A stretch of 64,000 nucleotides of DNA, taken from Salvelinus alpinus. Taxonomy: Eukaryota; Chordata; Actinopteri; Salmoniformes; Salmonidae. A program made the translations under genes and the position numbers. Below the pieces are notes generated by a model. That model had not been told where the DNA came from. It ran no database searches and worked only from the letters and a program-made list of their open reading frames with translations. The stretch is from the NCBI RefSeq assembly GCF_045679555.1, contig NC_092100.1, forward strand, positions 33,667,106-33,731,105, read 5' to 3'. Below are positions 1-13,539 of the stretch, piece after piece. Numbering within the stretch: position 1 is the stretch's first letter; every line of letters begins with the position of its first letter.

Positions 1-2053
1 GGCTGTGGCGATCATTAAATTTTATCAGCTGGTGATTGTCATGCAATTAACTGCCGGTCTCACGGTAAATGACCGCTAATTAACATAAACACATATCCTG
101 ACTTCCATGCATAAATTACAAGCCACTGATTCAGACCTTTGGAACATCTACATTTTAAAAAGTCTAATAAATCCAATTAATATAGCCTACTCCATCAAAA
201 TAAATCCATTATTTATTTCAGACAGGTCTAGAGAAATATGATATGAAGAAAATGTAGTCTATTTCAGAAGAACAGAATAGCATACTCTGAGTTGTCCTTA
301 TATTAGGCCCTGATCTGGCTATGCCATATGGCTGTGGACTACACTAGTTCATTTAGCAGACAAGATTTGCTTAGAATTCCCTGGCATTATTTGATATTAT
401 TTTATAGTATGAAGAATACAATTGAACTTAGCTGAATAAAATAGAAAGGATGTTTTCTCCAAACTATTTCTGACGGAGTGCACACATGTGGCTATTCTGT
501 GTTGTATAACAGTTGGAAGAAGCAGTCTGGGACAGATGTGGGATGCGACAGATCCCAAATTAATACAACCTCTCGCATCAAAAAAGCCTTTAAAAGCAAA
601 GAGGCTGATGCAACAGATCAGAACGTTTAGCTTAAAATGTTGATAAACTATTAAGCTATTTCTTCAGCAACGACCAGTTGTAAAGACCAGCTGTAAAGCA
701 GATTAATGTGCTTAACTTTAAGAAGTTATTTGGCCACTTTAGTTGTGATACAAGCCTTCTCAAAACATATAGCCCTATGTGCTAGGCTACATGAGGTGTG
801 ATACAAACCTTATCAATACATATAGGCCTATGGGCTAGGCTACATGAGGTGTGATACAAACCTTATCAAAACATATAGGCCTATGGGCTAGGCTACATGA
901 GGTGTGGGACTAACCTTATCAAAACATATAGGCCTATGGGCTAGGCTACATGAGGTGTGATACAAACCTTATCAAAACATATAGGCCTATGGGCTAGGCT
1001 ACATGAGGTGTGATACAAACCTTATCAAAACATATAGGCCTATGGGCTAGGCTACATGAGGTGTGGGACTAACCTTATCAAAACATATAGGCCTATGGGC
1101 TAGGCTACATGAGGTGTGGGACTAACCTTATCAAAACATATAGGCCTATGGGCTAGGCTACATGAGGTGTGATACAAACCTTATTAAAACATATAGGCCT
1201 ATGGGCTAGGCTACATGAGGTGTGATACAAACCTTATTAAAACATATAGGCCTATGGGCTAGGCTACATGAGGTGTGATACAAACCTTATTAAAACATAT
1301 AGGCCTATGGGCTAGGCTACATGAGGTGTGGGACTATGATTTTAAAAAGTCGCAAAAAATAGGCATGCGCTGTGTCTTGCCTTGCTGCACACAATCTGGC
1401 CATTCACAAGTGATAATATCTCATTCACAAGTGATAGGCTAATATTGTCACCCATAAGACTATTCTTGATTTAATCTTGTCATTACCTATACTAAATAAT
1501 ATATGTGTGAAATTAGTTTTGAATTAGAATGGACCATTATCATGCACCTGGGGGGGAAAAAAACATGTAATCTATGTACTTAAATAGCAAATGGAGGGCG
1601 CTTTTCCCGATGTGAATTTTCATCCCAGCCAGGTAGGCTATACTCCTGGTGTAAGCAAAGTAATGCCCTTAACATTAGGAAAGTTGAGAAATAAATATAC
1701 TAGTAGGCCTAGCCTATAGAAAGCTGATGGAATCCTCCTCTTTTTAATAGGGACCATCAAAACTCTGTTTTCTCAAGCAATTGCATAGCCTATAGAAATG
1801 TTGTGCAACATGAGCTCATGGGCTCTCATGAAGTGTTTGATTTGATTTTTGAATATATTTGCATTGATGCTAGGGTGATTAGAGGGACAATAGAGTGCTG
1901 GGTACCAGGCAGTTAGCAAGTTTGGTAGGCTACTAATGACCATCAGCAGCATCATAGCTTGGAGAAGCCCAGTTACCGTGACTAAACAGTCACGTGGAAA
2001 ATGACTGAGGTCATGACTCGTGACTGCCGGTGACTGCCGGTGTGGTGGTAATA
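1..2053 (+). mobile_element. hAT-like element X, copy 1 (left end at window start, right end truncated)
   Basis: The first bases (GGCTGTGGCG...) match the left terminus of a repeat seen again at 43,487 and, inverted, at about 35,673. The complete terminus is TAGGGCTGT, so the window begins three bases into the element. The segment 1738-2053 matches, inverted, the other end seen at 22,388 onward. No transposase is visible, so it is probably non-autonomous. The copy lacks the middle section present in the other copies and carries a 53-bp tandem array instead. The hAT assignment comes from the 8-bp TSD of the copy at 22,388-35,673. Confidence 0.65.
741..1335. repeat. 53-bp tandem repeat, about 11 copies
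   Basis: The block GCTAGGCTACATGAGG recurs every 53 bp from about 784 to 1314. Two unit variants alternate: one reads GTGTGATACAAACC, the other GTGTGGGACTAACC. Each unit contains the palindromic core CATATAGGCCTATG. The first unit is the most diverged. The other X copies in the window do not show the array, so it expanded inside this copy. Confidence 0.95.
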
Positions 2054-2154
2054 CATCACCACACCGGTAAAGTTTATTTATTTAGAACACATCCAGGACA
2101 CATCCCCTCCATCTGGGCTGCCAAGGAGGGGGGCACTGAAACATTGAAATAGGC

Positions 2155-2956
2155 ACACATTAGCCATGGCGTACACATCACGGACAAACTGAAATGGTCC
2201 ACCCACACACAGTGTGGTGAAGAAGGCTGAAGGCTGAAGAAATTTGGCTTGTCACCTAAGACCCTCACAAACTTTTACAGATGCACAATTGAGAGCATCC
2301 CTTCGGGCTGCATCACCGCCTGGTACGGCATCTGCACCGCCCACAACTGGCAGGCTCTCCAGAGGGTAGTGCGGTCTGCACAACGCATCACCGGGGGCAA
2401 ACTACCTGCCCTCCAGGACACGTACAGCCCCCGATGTCACAGGAAGGCCAAAAACATCAACCACCCGAGAAACTGCCTGTTCACCCCGCTATCATCCGGA
2501 AGACGAAATCACTACAGGTGCATCAAAGCTGGGACCGAGAGACTGAAAAACAGCTTCTATCTCAAGGCCATCAGATTGTTAAACAGCCATCACTAACACA
2601 GAGGCTGCTGTCTACATACAGATTTGAAATCATAAGCCACTTTAATAAATGGATCACTAGTCACTTTAATAATGTTTACATATCTTACATTATTAATCTC
2701 AAATGTATATACTGTATTTTATACCATCTATTGGATCTTGTCTATGTCGCTCTGTCATTACTCATCCATATATTATATGTATACATTCTTATGCCATTCC
2801 ATTATTTAGATTTGTGTGTTAGGTAGTTGTTGTGGAATTATTAGATTACATGTTAGGTATTGCTACACTGTCGGAACTAGAAGCACAAGCATTTCGCTAC
2901 ACTTTCAATAATATCTGCTAACCATGTGTATGTGACCACTCAACTTTGATTTGACA
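2155..2956 (+). pseudogene. 3' end of a non-LTR retrotransposon (LINE A family), reverse transcriptase C-terminus plus tail
   Basis: The reading around 2249-2596 gives a typical fish LINE RT C-terminal segment, with TNFYRCTIESIPSGCITAWYG near its start and RLKNSFYLKAIRLLNSHH at its end. The same family is found at 20,647-20,997. Downstream lies an AT-rich 3' UTR whose final 80 bp match, inverted, the LINE tail at 39,721. The segment before 2249 has an internal deletion. It is a 5'-truncated dead copy. Confidence 0.85.
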
Positions 2957-3540
2957 TTAGGGTTGAATATTTTTGATTTTTTTTTATTACAAAAGTTCCA
3001 TCCCGAGGATAAATCACTTTTCTCCCCGGTGACTCGGTATTTCCTGCCAAAACCGGAAGTGTTATTCTAAAGAATATAAAGTATATAAATACGTCTGGAT
3101 TTGAAAATTGTGTGACGTGCGTATTACTCTTACTCTATTGTTGATTCATTTCTCACTTTCAACAGTTCAATTAAATTCGTTTTGTTGTCCTTATCGTCAT
3201 CATTGTAAGGACATGCTTGAACAATATTGAACTACAATAAGATGCAGACAGCCCTCTCTTCTTTAAACTCCTATTGGCTGCTGTATTTAACATTCAGCAA
3301 ACAAGAGCTTGCACCCCTCAAAGTCTAGTATAAGAAATGCTAAAAACAAATGTCCAGCAAACTATGCTAGTCGAGTTTTTCCTGGGACTACAACAAATAA
3401 GAAGCATTTTTTAATGAGGCCAGTGTATTGCAGGTGCATATTGCACAAGAGAAAGAGGCTATAAGTTAGAAGCTTACGCATAACCCATCATTCAATAGCT
3501 ACATATAAGAATATAATTTATTACTGAAAAGCGGTAGGGT
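2957..3540. other. Intergenic DNA, nothing recognised
   Basis: AT-rich sequence with no convincing reading frame and no repeat that I could match elsewhere in the window. Confidence 0.5.
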
Positions 3541-3800
3541 ACAAGCTTAGAAAAAAGGGTTCCAAAAGGGTTCTGCGGCTGTCCCCATAGGAGAATCCTT
3601 TCTGGTTCCAGGTAAAACCCTTTCTGGTTCCAGGTAGCACTCTTTTGGGTTCCATGTAGAAACCTCTGGAAAGGGATCTACCTGGAACAAAAAAGGGTTA
3701 TACATGGAAGAAAAAGCAGTTCTTCAAAGGGTTCTCCTATGGGAACAGCCCCAAAAAAACTTTAGTTCCAAGTAGCACCTTTTTAGTTCTAGACATCTAT
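3541..3800. repeat. Palindromic GGTTCC/GGGTTCT MITE
   Basis: The left arm (AAGGGTTCCAAAAGGGTTCT, then CTGTCCCCATAGGAGAA) is answered by an inverted right arm (AAAGGGTTCTCCTATGGG, then CAGCCCC). Between them are repeated TTCTGGTTCCAGGTA blocks. The whole can fold as one long hairpin. It resembles abundant fish foldback repeats; no coding capacity. Confidence 0.8.
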
Positions 3801-3808
3801 ATATATAT

Positions 3809-4284
3809 TGTGGCAGACCAGGGGGTTGGGTCAAAACGTTTACACAGATCAGACACGGACAGAGTAGGATTAGCTCAGTTTCAAAGGTGTTTATTAAAAT
3901 AATAGTCCAGAAGAAAATAATAGGTCTCCCCCATGAGACCCTCTCCAGGATACCGTCTTCTGGGCTCCGGGTCTTGCTGTATCCTGTGGGGATCAAACCT
4001 GAACTCCCTCCTGTTACCGTCCCTAACTATACGTGAGTCCTTCTCTCCCACAGTCTCTCCCTTGTGTGCTGCCCTTCTTGCAGCTTTATGGGACTTGTAC
4101 AGCTGGTGAGCAATCAGCCCTTGATTACTTACCAATCCCCAATCAGCCCCAATTAGTCCTGGCCGGAGAGCCCGTCGAGACCTGGCAGGTCCAGCAGATG
4201 GAGCCATCGCCTCGTGATGTATACTCCGTCTGTCACCAGGCCTCGATGAGTCTCCCCCTGGTGGCTGACCTGCTGAACGCCACA
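3809..4284 (-). mobile_element. Probable solo LTR (minus strand)
   Basis: The segment starts TGTGGC and ends GCCACA, the TG...CA inverted ends expected of an LTR. On the minus strand it contains an AATAAA polyadenylation signal. It is flanked by ATAT on both sides, a possible 4-bp TSD, but the flank is AT-rich so this is weak. No internal coding region adjoins it. Confidence 0.55.
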
Positions 4285-4289
4285 ATATA

Positions 4290-5832
4290 CAGTACCAGTC
4301 GAAAGTTTGGACACACCTACTCAACGGTTTTTCTTTATTTGCAGTATTTTCTACATTGTAGAATAATAGTGAATCCATCAAAACTATTAAATAAACACAT
4401 ATGGAATCATGTAGTAACCAAAAAAAGTGTTATACAAATCAAAATATATCTCATATTTTAGATTCTTCAAAGTAGCCACCCTTTGCCTTGATGACAGGTT
4501 TGCACACTCTTGGCATTCTTTCAACCATCTTCACATTGAATGGTTTTCCAACAGTCTTAAAGGAGTTCCCACATATGCTGAGCAATTGTTGGCTGCTTTT
4601 CCTTCACTCTGTGGTCCAACTCATCCCAAACCATCTCATTTGGGTTGAGGTCGGGCGATTGTGGAGGCCATGTTACTGATGTAGCACTCAATCACTCTAC
4701 TTCTTGGTAAAATAGCCCTTACACAACCTGGAGGTGTATTGGGTCATTGTCCTGCTGAAAAACAAATGATAATCACTAAACGCAAACCAGATGGGATGGC
4801 GTATCACTGCAGAATGATATGGTTGCCATGCTGGTTAAGTGTTCCTTGATTTTCAATAAATCTCTGATAGTGTCACCAGCAAAGCACCAAGACACCATCA
4901 CACCTCCTCCTCTATGCTTCACTGTTGGAAATACACATGCAGAGATCATCTATTCACCTACTCTGTGTCTCACAAGGACACGGCGGTTGAAACCAAGAAT
5001 CTAAAATTTGGACTCATCAGAACAAACGGACAGATTTCCACCGGTCTAATGTCCATTACTCGTGTTTCTTGGCCCAAGCAAGTCTCTTCTTTTTATTGGT
5101 GTTCTTTAGTAGTGGTTTCTTTGCAGCAATTTTACAACGAAGGCCTGATTCACGCAGTTGATAATGAGATGTGTCTGTTACTTGAACTCTATGAAGCATT
5201 TATTTGGGATGCAATTTCTGAGGCTGGTAATTCTAATGAACTTATCCTCTACAGCAGAGGGAACTCTGGGTCTTCCTTTCCTGTGGCAGTCTTCATGAGA
5301 GCCATTTTTATCATAGAGCTTGATGTTTTTTGCGACTGCACTTGAAGAAACGTACAAAGTTCTTGACATTTTCCAAATTGACTGACCTTCATGTCTTAAA
5401 GTAATGATGGACTATCGTTTCTCTTTGCTTATTTGAGCTGTTCTTTACATAAAATGGACTTGGTCTTTTACCAAATAGGGGTATCTTCTGTGTACCACAA
5501 CTACCTTATCACAACACAACTGATTGGCTCAAACACATTAAGGAAGGAAATACCAAAAATGTACTTTTAACAAGGCACACCTGTTAAATGAAATGCATTT
5601 CAGGTGTGTACCTCATGGTTGAGAGAATGCCAAGAGCGTGCAACGCTGTTATCAAGGCAAAAGGTGGCTTCTGAAGAATTTCAAAAATAACACTTTTTTG
5701 TTTACTACATGATTCCATATGTGTTATTTCATAGTTTTGATGTCTTCACTATTATTCTACAATGTAGAAAATAGTAAAAAGAAAGAAAAACCTTTGAATG
5801 AGTAGGTGTGTCCAAACTTTTGACTGGTACTG
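4290..5832 (-). mobile_element. Tc1-like transposon with decayed transposase
   Basis: The terminal inverted repeats begin CAGTACCAGTCGAAAGTTTG on the left and CAGTACCAGTCAAAAGTTTG on the right (read inward), followed by further matching bases. Both ends abut TA (4288-4289 and 5833-5834), the Tc1/mariner target. The transposase lies on the minus strand between about 5,470 and 4,470. Its N-terminal helix-turn-helix region can be read at 5178-5369, but stops and frameshifts break the rest. A terminal fragment of the same family lies at 59,950-60,120. Confidence 0.9.
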
Positions 5833-5886
5833 TATATGAAACTTGAACAGGATTATCTATTGTGGATGACATTTTAATTGAATTGA

Positions 5887-6204
5887 TTGAGGGAGATAGA
5901 CTATTCGGTGTGCACTGATTTAAAGCAACAATATTTGAGTGATAGGCTGTTTTTAACCTCCCAGGTAGGGGGAGTGATGAGCTCTACAGCAGAGTCTCAC
6001 AACTCAAATCGCTGGTTGAAAACAGTTTTCTGCCCCTCCCAAAAGATAGAATTTGTAGATAATTGGCCCTCTTTCTGGGACTCACCCACAAACAGGATCA
6101 AGCCTGGCCTGTTGAGGAGTGACGGACTCCATCCTAGCTGGAGGGGTGCTCTCATCTTATCTACGAACATAGACAGGGCTCTAACTCCCTTAGCTCCACA
6201 ATGA
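5887..6204 (+). pseudogene. L2-type LINE ORF1 C-terminus (SGNH/GDSL-hydrolase-like)
   Basis: This is the 3' part of an ORF1 placed directly before the endonuclease reading frame. It ends with DGLHPSWRGA, which fits the block V DxxH motif of SGNH hydrolases. Esterase-like ORF1 proteins are known in CR1/L2 LINEs, where the protein is thought to help the ribonucleoprotein. The N-terminus and the catalytic serine block are absent, and the Tc1 at 4290-5832 lies immediately upstream. Assignment rests on position and a short motif. Confidence 0.55.
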
Positions 6205-6562
6205 AATAGGGTGCAGGCCAGGCAGCAGGATGTTAGCCAGCCTGCCAGCTTAGTGGAGTCTGCCACTAGCACAGTCAGTGTAGTCAGCTCAGCTATCTCC
6301 ATTGAGACCGTGTCTGTGCCTCGACCTAGGTTGGGTAAAACTAAACATGGCGGTGTTCGCCTTAGCAATCTCACTAGAATAAAGACCTCCTCTATTCCTG
6401 CCATTATTGAAAGAGATCGTGATACCTCACATCTCAAAATAGGGCTACTTAATGTTAGATCCCTCACTTCCAAGGCAGTTATAGTTAATGAACTAATCAC
6501 TGATCTTGATGTGATTGTTCTGACTGAAACATGGCTAAAGCCTGATGAATTTACTGTGTTAA

Positions 6563-7993
6563 CCTCACTGGTGTAGGGGGCAGTATTTTCACATCCGGAT
6601 GAAAAGCGTGCCCAGAGTAAACTGCCTGCTACTCAGGCCCAGAGGCTAGGATATGCATATTATTAGTAGATTTGGATAGAAAACACTCTGAAGTTTCAAA
6701 AACTGTTTGAATGATGTCTGAGTATAACAGAACTCATATGGCAGGCGAAAACCTGAGAAAAATCCAACCAGGAAGTGGGAAATCTGAGGTTTGTAGTTTT
6801 TTCAAGTGATTGCCTTTCCAATATACTGGTCTATGGGGTCAGATTGCACTTCCTAAGGCTTCCACTAGATGTCAACAGTCTTTAGAACGTTGTTTCAGGC
6901 TTCTACTGTGAAGATGGAGCGAATAAGAGCTGTTTGAACCAGTGGTCTGGCAGAAAGCCTGGAGTTTAGTCACGTGCGCGGCCGTGAGCACGAGCTCCGT
7001 TCCTTTTCATTTCTAAAGACAAAGGAATTGTCCGGTTGGAATATTATTGAAGATTTATGATAAATACATTCTAAAGATTGATTATATACATCGTTTGACA
7101 TGTTTCTGCGAACTGTAATGGAAAGTTTTTTGACTTTTCTTCTGCGCCTTGTGCATTTTGGATTACTGGACTAAACGTGCGAACAAAAAAGGAGGTATTT
7201 GGACATAAATATGAACTTCGAACAAAACAAACATTTATTGTCTAACATGGAGACCTGGGAGTGCCATCAGATGAAGATCATCAAAGGTAAGTGATTCATT
7301 TTAATGCTATTTCTGTCTTTTGTGACACCTCTCCTTCTTTGGAAAATGGCTGTATGGTTTTCTGTGGCTAGGTGCTGACCTAACATAATTGCATGGTGTG
7401 CTTTCACCGTAAAACTTTTTTTAAATCTGACACAGCGGTTGCATTAAGGAAAAGTTGATCTTTAAATTGTATGTTTAACACTTGTATTTCAGATCAATGT
7501 TTATGTATTTCTGTAATTTGATGTGGCTCTCTACACTTTCTCCGGATGTTTGTTTGAGACAATGCCTTTCTGAACATAACGCACCAATTTCAAATTAGGT
7601 TTTTGGACATAAAGATGAACTTTATCGAACAAAACACACATTTATTATCTAACATGGAGTCCTGGGAGTGCCATCCGGTGAAGATCATCAAAGGTTAGTG
7701 ATTAATTTTAACGCTATTTCTGTCTTTTGTGACACCTCTCCTTCTTTGGAAAATGGCTGTATGGTTTTCTGTGGCTAGGCACTGACCTAACATAATCGCA
7801 AGGTGTGCTTTCGCCGTAAAGACTTTTTGAAATCAGACACGGTGGCTGGATTAACAAGAAGTTGATCTTTAAAATGGTGTATAATACTTGTATGTTTGAG
7901 GAATTTTAATTATGAGATTTCTGTTGTTTTGAATTTGGCGCCCTGTAATTTCACTGGCTGTTGGTGAGGTGGGACACTAGCGTACCAGAGAGG
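6563..7993 (+). mobile_element. TTAA-flanked non-autonomous (piggyBac-like) element, copy 1
   Basis: It lies between TTAA at 6559-6562 and TTAA at 7994-7997. Joining the flanks at one TTAA restores the L2 endonuclease reading frame (…FTVL then NEAS…), which proves the limits. The ends share CCTC(A/T)CTGGT inward. TTAA targeting is the hallmark of piggyBac transposons. No transposase is seen in 1,431 bp. An internal segment (about 7198-7450) is directly repeated at about 7602-7850. Related copies: 9046-9822 and 43,813-45,240. Confidence 0.8.
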
Positions 7994-9045
7994 TTAAATG
8001 AGGCCTCACCTCCTGGTTACACTAGTGACCATATCCCCCGCGCATTCCGCAAAGGCGGAGGTGTTGCTAACATTTACGAGAGCAAATTTAAATTTACAAA
8101 AAAAAAACTACATTTTCGTCTTTTGAGCTTCTAGTCATGAAATCTATACAGCCTACTCAATCACTTTTTATAGCTACTGTTTACAGGCCTCCTGGGCCAT
8201 ATACAGCGTTCCTCACTGAGTTCATTGAATTCCTATCGGACCTTGTAGTCATAGCAGATAATATTCAAATTTTTGGTGACTTTAATATTCACATGGAAAA
8301 GTCCACAGACTCACTCCAAAAGGCTTTCGGAGCCAGTGGATTTTGTCCAACATGTCTCTGGACCTACTCACTGCCACAGTCATACACTGGACCTAGTTTT
8401 GTCCCATGGAATAAATGTTGTGGATCTTAATATTTTTCCTCATTATCCTGAACTATCGGACCACCATTTTATTACGATTGCAATCGCAACAAATAATCTG
8501 CTCAAACCCCAACCAAGGAGGATCAAAAGTCGTGCTATAAATTCTCAGACAACCCAAAGATTCCTTGATGCTCTTCCAGACTCCCTCGGTCTACCCAAGG
8601 ACGTCAGAAGACAAAAATCAGTTAACCACCTAACTGAGGAACTCAATTTAACCTTGCGCAATACCCTAGATGCAGTTGCACCCCTAAAAACTAAAAACAT
8701 TTGAAACTAGCTCCCTGGTATACAGAAAATACCCGAGCTCTGAAGCAAGCTTCCAGAAAATCGGAACGGAAATGGCGCCACACCAAACTGGAAGTCTTCC
8801 GACAAGCTTGTAAAGACAGTACCGTGCAGTATCGAAGAGCCCTCACTGCTGCTCGATCATCCTATTTTTCCAACTTAATTGAGGAAAATAAGAACAATCA
8901 GAAATTGTTCGAGAGACTGGAAACCCAAATTGGTCTACACAGACAAATTTTGGCCTGGTTTAGATCTTATCTGTCGGGAAGATATCAGTTTGTCTCTGTG
9001 AATGGTTTGTCCTCTGCCAAATCAACTGTAAACTTCGGTGTTCTT

Positions 9046-10091
<1,046 letters not shown>

Positions 10092-11003
10092 TGATCTCTC
10101 TTTTGACAAACATATCAAGATTGTTTCAAGGACAGCTTTTTTCCATCTGCGTAACATTGCAAAGATCAGAAATGTTCTGTCCAAAATTGATCCATGCTTT
10201 TTTTACTTCTAGGTTAGACTACTGCAATGCTCTACTTTCCAGCTACCCGGATAAAGCACTAAATAAACTTCAGTTAGTGCTAAATACGGCTGCTAGAATC
10301 CTGACTAGAACCCAAATATTTGATCATATTACTCCAGTGCTAGCCTCCCTACACTGGCCTCCTGTTAAGGCAAGGGCTGATTTCAAGGTTTTACTGCTAA
10401 CCTACAAACCATTACATGGGCTTGCTCCTACCTATCTTTACGATTTGGTCCTGCCGTACATACCTACACGTAGGCTACGGTCACAAGACGCAGGCCTCCT
10501 AATTGTCCCTAGAATTTCTAAGCAAACAGCTGGTGGCAGGGCTTTCTCCTATAGAGCTCCATTTTTTATGGAATGGTCTGCCTACGCATGTGAGAGACGC
10601 AGACTCGGTCTCAACCTTTAAGTCTTTATTGAAGACTCATCTCTTCAGTAGGTCCTATGATTGAGTGTAGTCTGGCCCAGGAGTGTGAAGGTAAACGGAA
10701 AGGCACTGGGGCAACGAACCGCCCTTGCTGTCATTTGCGTGAAGAAAAGATGGAGATAAATGGGGCGGAGGTCGGGCTGCCTTCTGAGAATTCGCAGGCA
10801 AGTGAGTAAACTCCCACTGCCATCCGATCTACTGGCCAACATGCAATCATTGGAAAATAAAATGGATGACCTACGGTCAAGATTATACTACCAACAGGAC
10901 ATTAAAAACTGTAACGACGACACAGATGTTAGAGCTGGCGGGATTTTCCATGCACTAGCAGGACAGAGAAACTACGTCTGGTAAGACGAGGAGCGGAGAG
11001 TTA

Positions 11004-12608
<1,605 letters not shown>

Positions 12609-12885
12609 TATCTACCAAGAGAGTTCTTATCTATGTTATTTGTAGCCGTCTATTTACCACCACAAACCGATGCTGGCACTAAGACCGCACTCTACCAGCT
12701 GTATAAGGCTATAAGCAAACAAGACAATGCTCATCCAGAAGCGGCGCTCCTAGTGGCCGGGGACTTTAATGCAGGAAAACATAAATCCATTTTACCTCAT
12801 TTCTACCAGCATGTGCAACCAGAGGGAAAATAACTCTAGACCACCTTTACTCCACACACAGAGATGTATACAAAGCTTACAAAAA
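12609..12885 (+). pseudogene. LINE A endonuclease segment
   Basis: The reading LYLPREFLSMLFVAVYLPPQ followed by AALLVAGDFNAGK is the middle of an AP-like endonuclease, with the GDFN motif. It continues as a frame-shifted strand ending in THRDVYKAY at the LINE B junction. The other half resumes at 18,797 with PPFGKSDHNSILLIP, which supplies the SDH motif. Confidence 0.8.
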
Positions 12886-13081
12886 GTAAAAATAAATAGA
12901 AATGAAAAACAATCAGGTTTTTTTGAGGAGCCTCTGTCAGGAATGCTTGCTTTTGAGACGTGTCATCTTAAAATGGGAGATTTTAGCATTAATTATGAAG
13001 AAAAGTCTTGTAGGAAAACCCTCAAACGGATCACTACCTTTGACCTTACACAGCTAGTTAAAGGGCCAACCAGGGTGACTT

Positions 13082-13539
13082 TGTCACGCCCTGGCCTTAG
13101 TATTCTTTGTTTTCTTTATTATTTTAGTTAGGTCAGGGTGTGACATGGGGAATGTTTATGTTTTGTTAGTTTTGGGTGTTTATATGGTAAAGGGGTTATG
13201 GGGTGTAGTATATGGGTTTGTGTTGAGTGTAGATGTCTAGCGTTGTCTATGTATGTTTAGTTGTCTAGGAGAGTCTATGGTTACCTGAATGAGTTCCCAA
13301 TTAGAGACAGCTGATTTCGGTTGTCTCTGATTGGGAGCCTTATTTAGGGTAGCCATAGGCTCTCATTGGTTGTGGGTAATTGTCTATGTAAGAACGTTAG
13401 TAGCCTGTATGTTTGTGCACAACGTTTGTAGCTTCACGATCGTTTATTGGTTTGATTAGTTCGTAAGTGTGTTTGTTTCGTTTTGCCTTCTTCATCAAAT
13501 AAAGGAGATGGCTTATTTTCCTACTGCTGCGTTTTGGTC
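13082..13539 (+). repeat. 5' LTR (458 bp, lacks the last 26 bp of the 3' LTR)
   Basis: It matches the 3' LTR to GTTTTGGTC at 13,539, then runs directly into the ORF. It contains AATAAA at 13,498-13,503, with the ORF start codon five bases further on. Confidence 0.93.
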
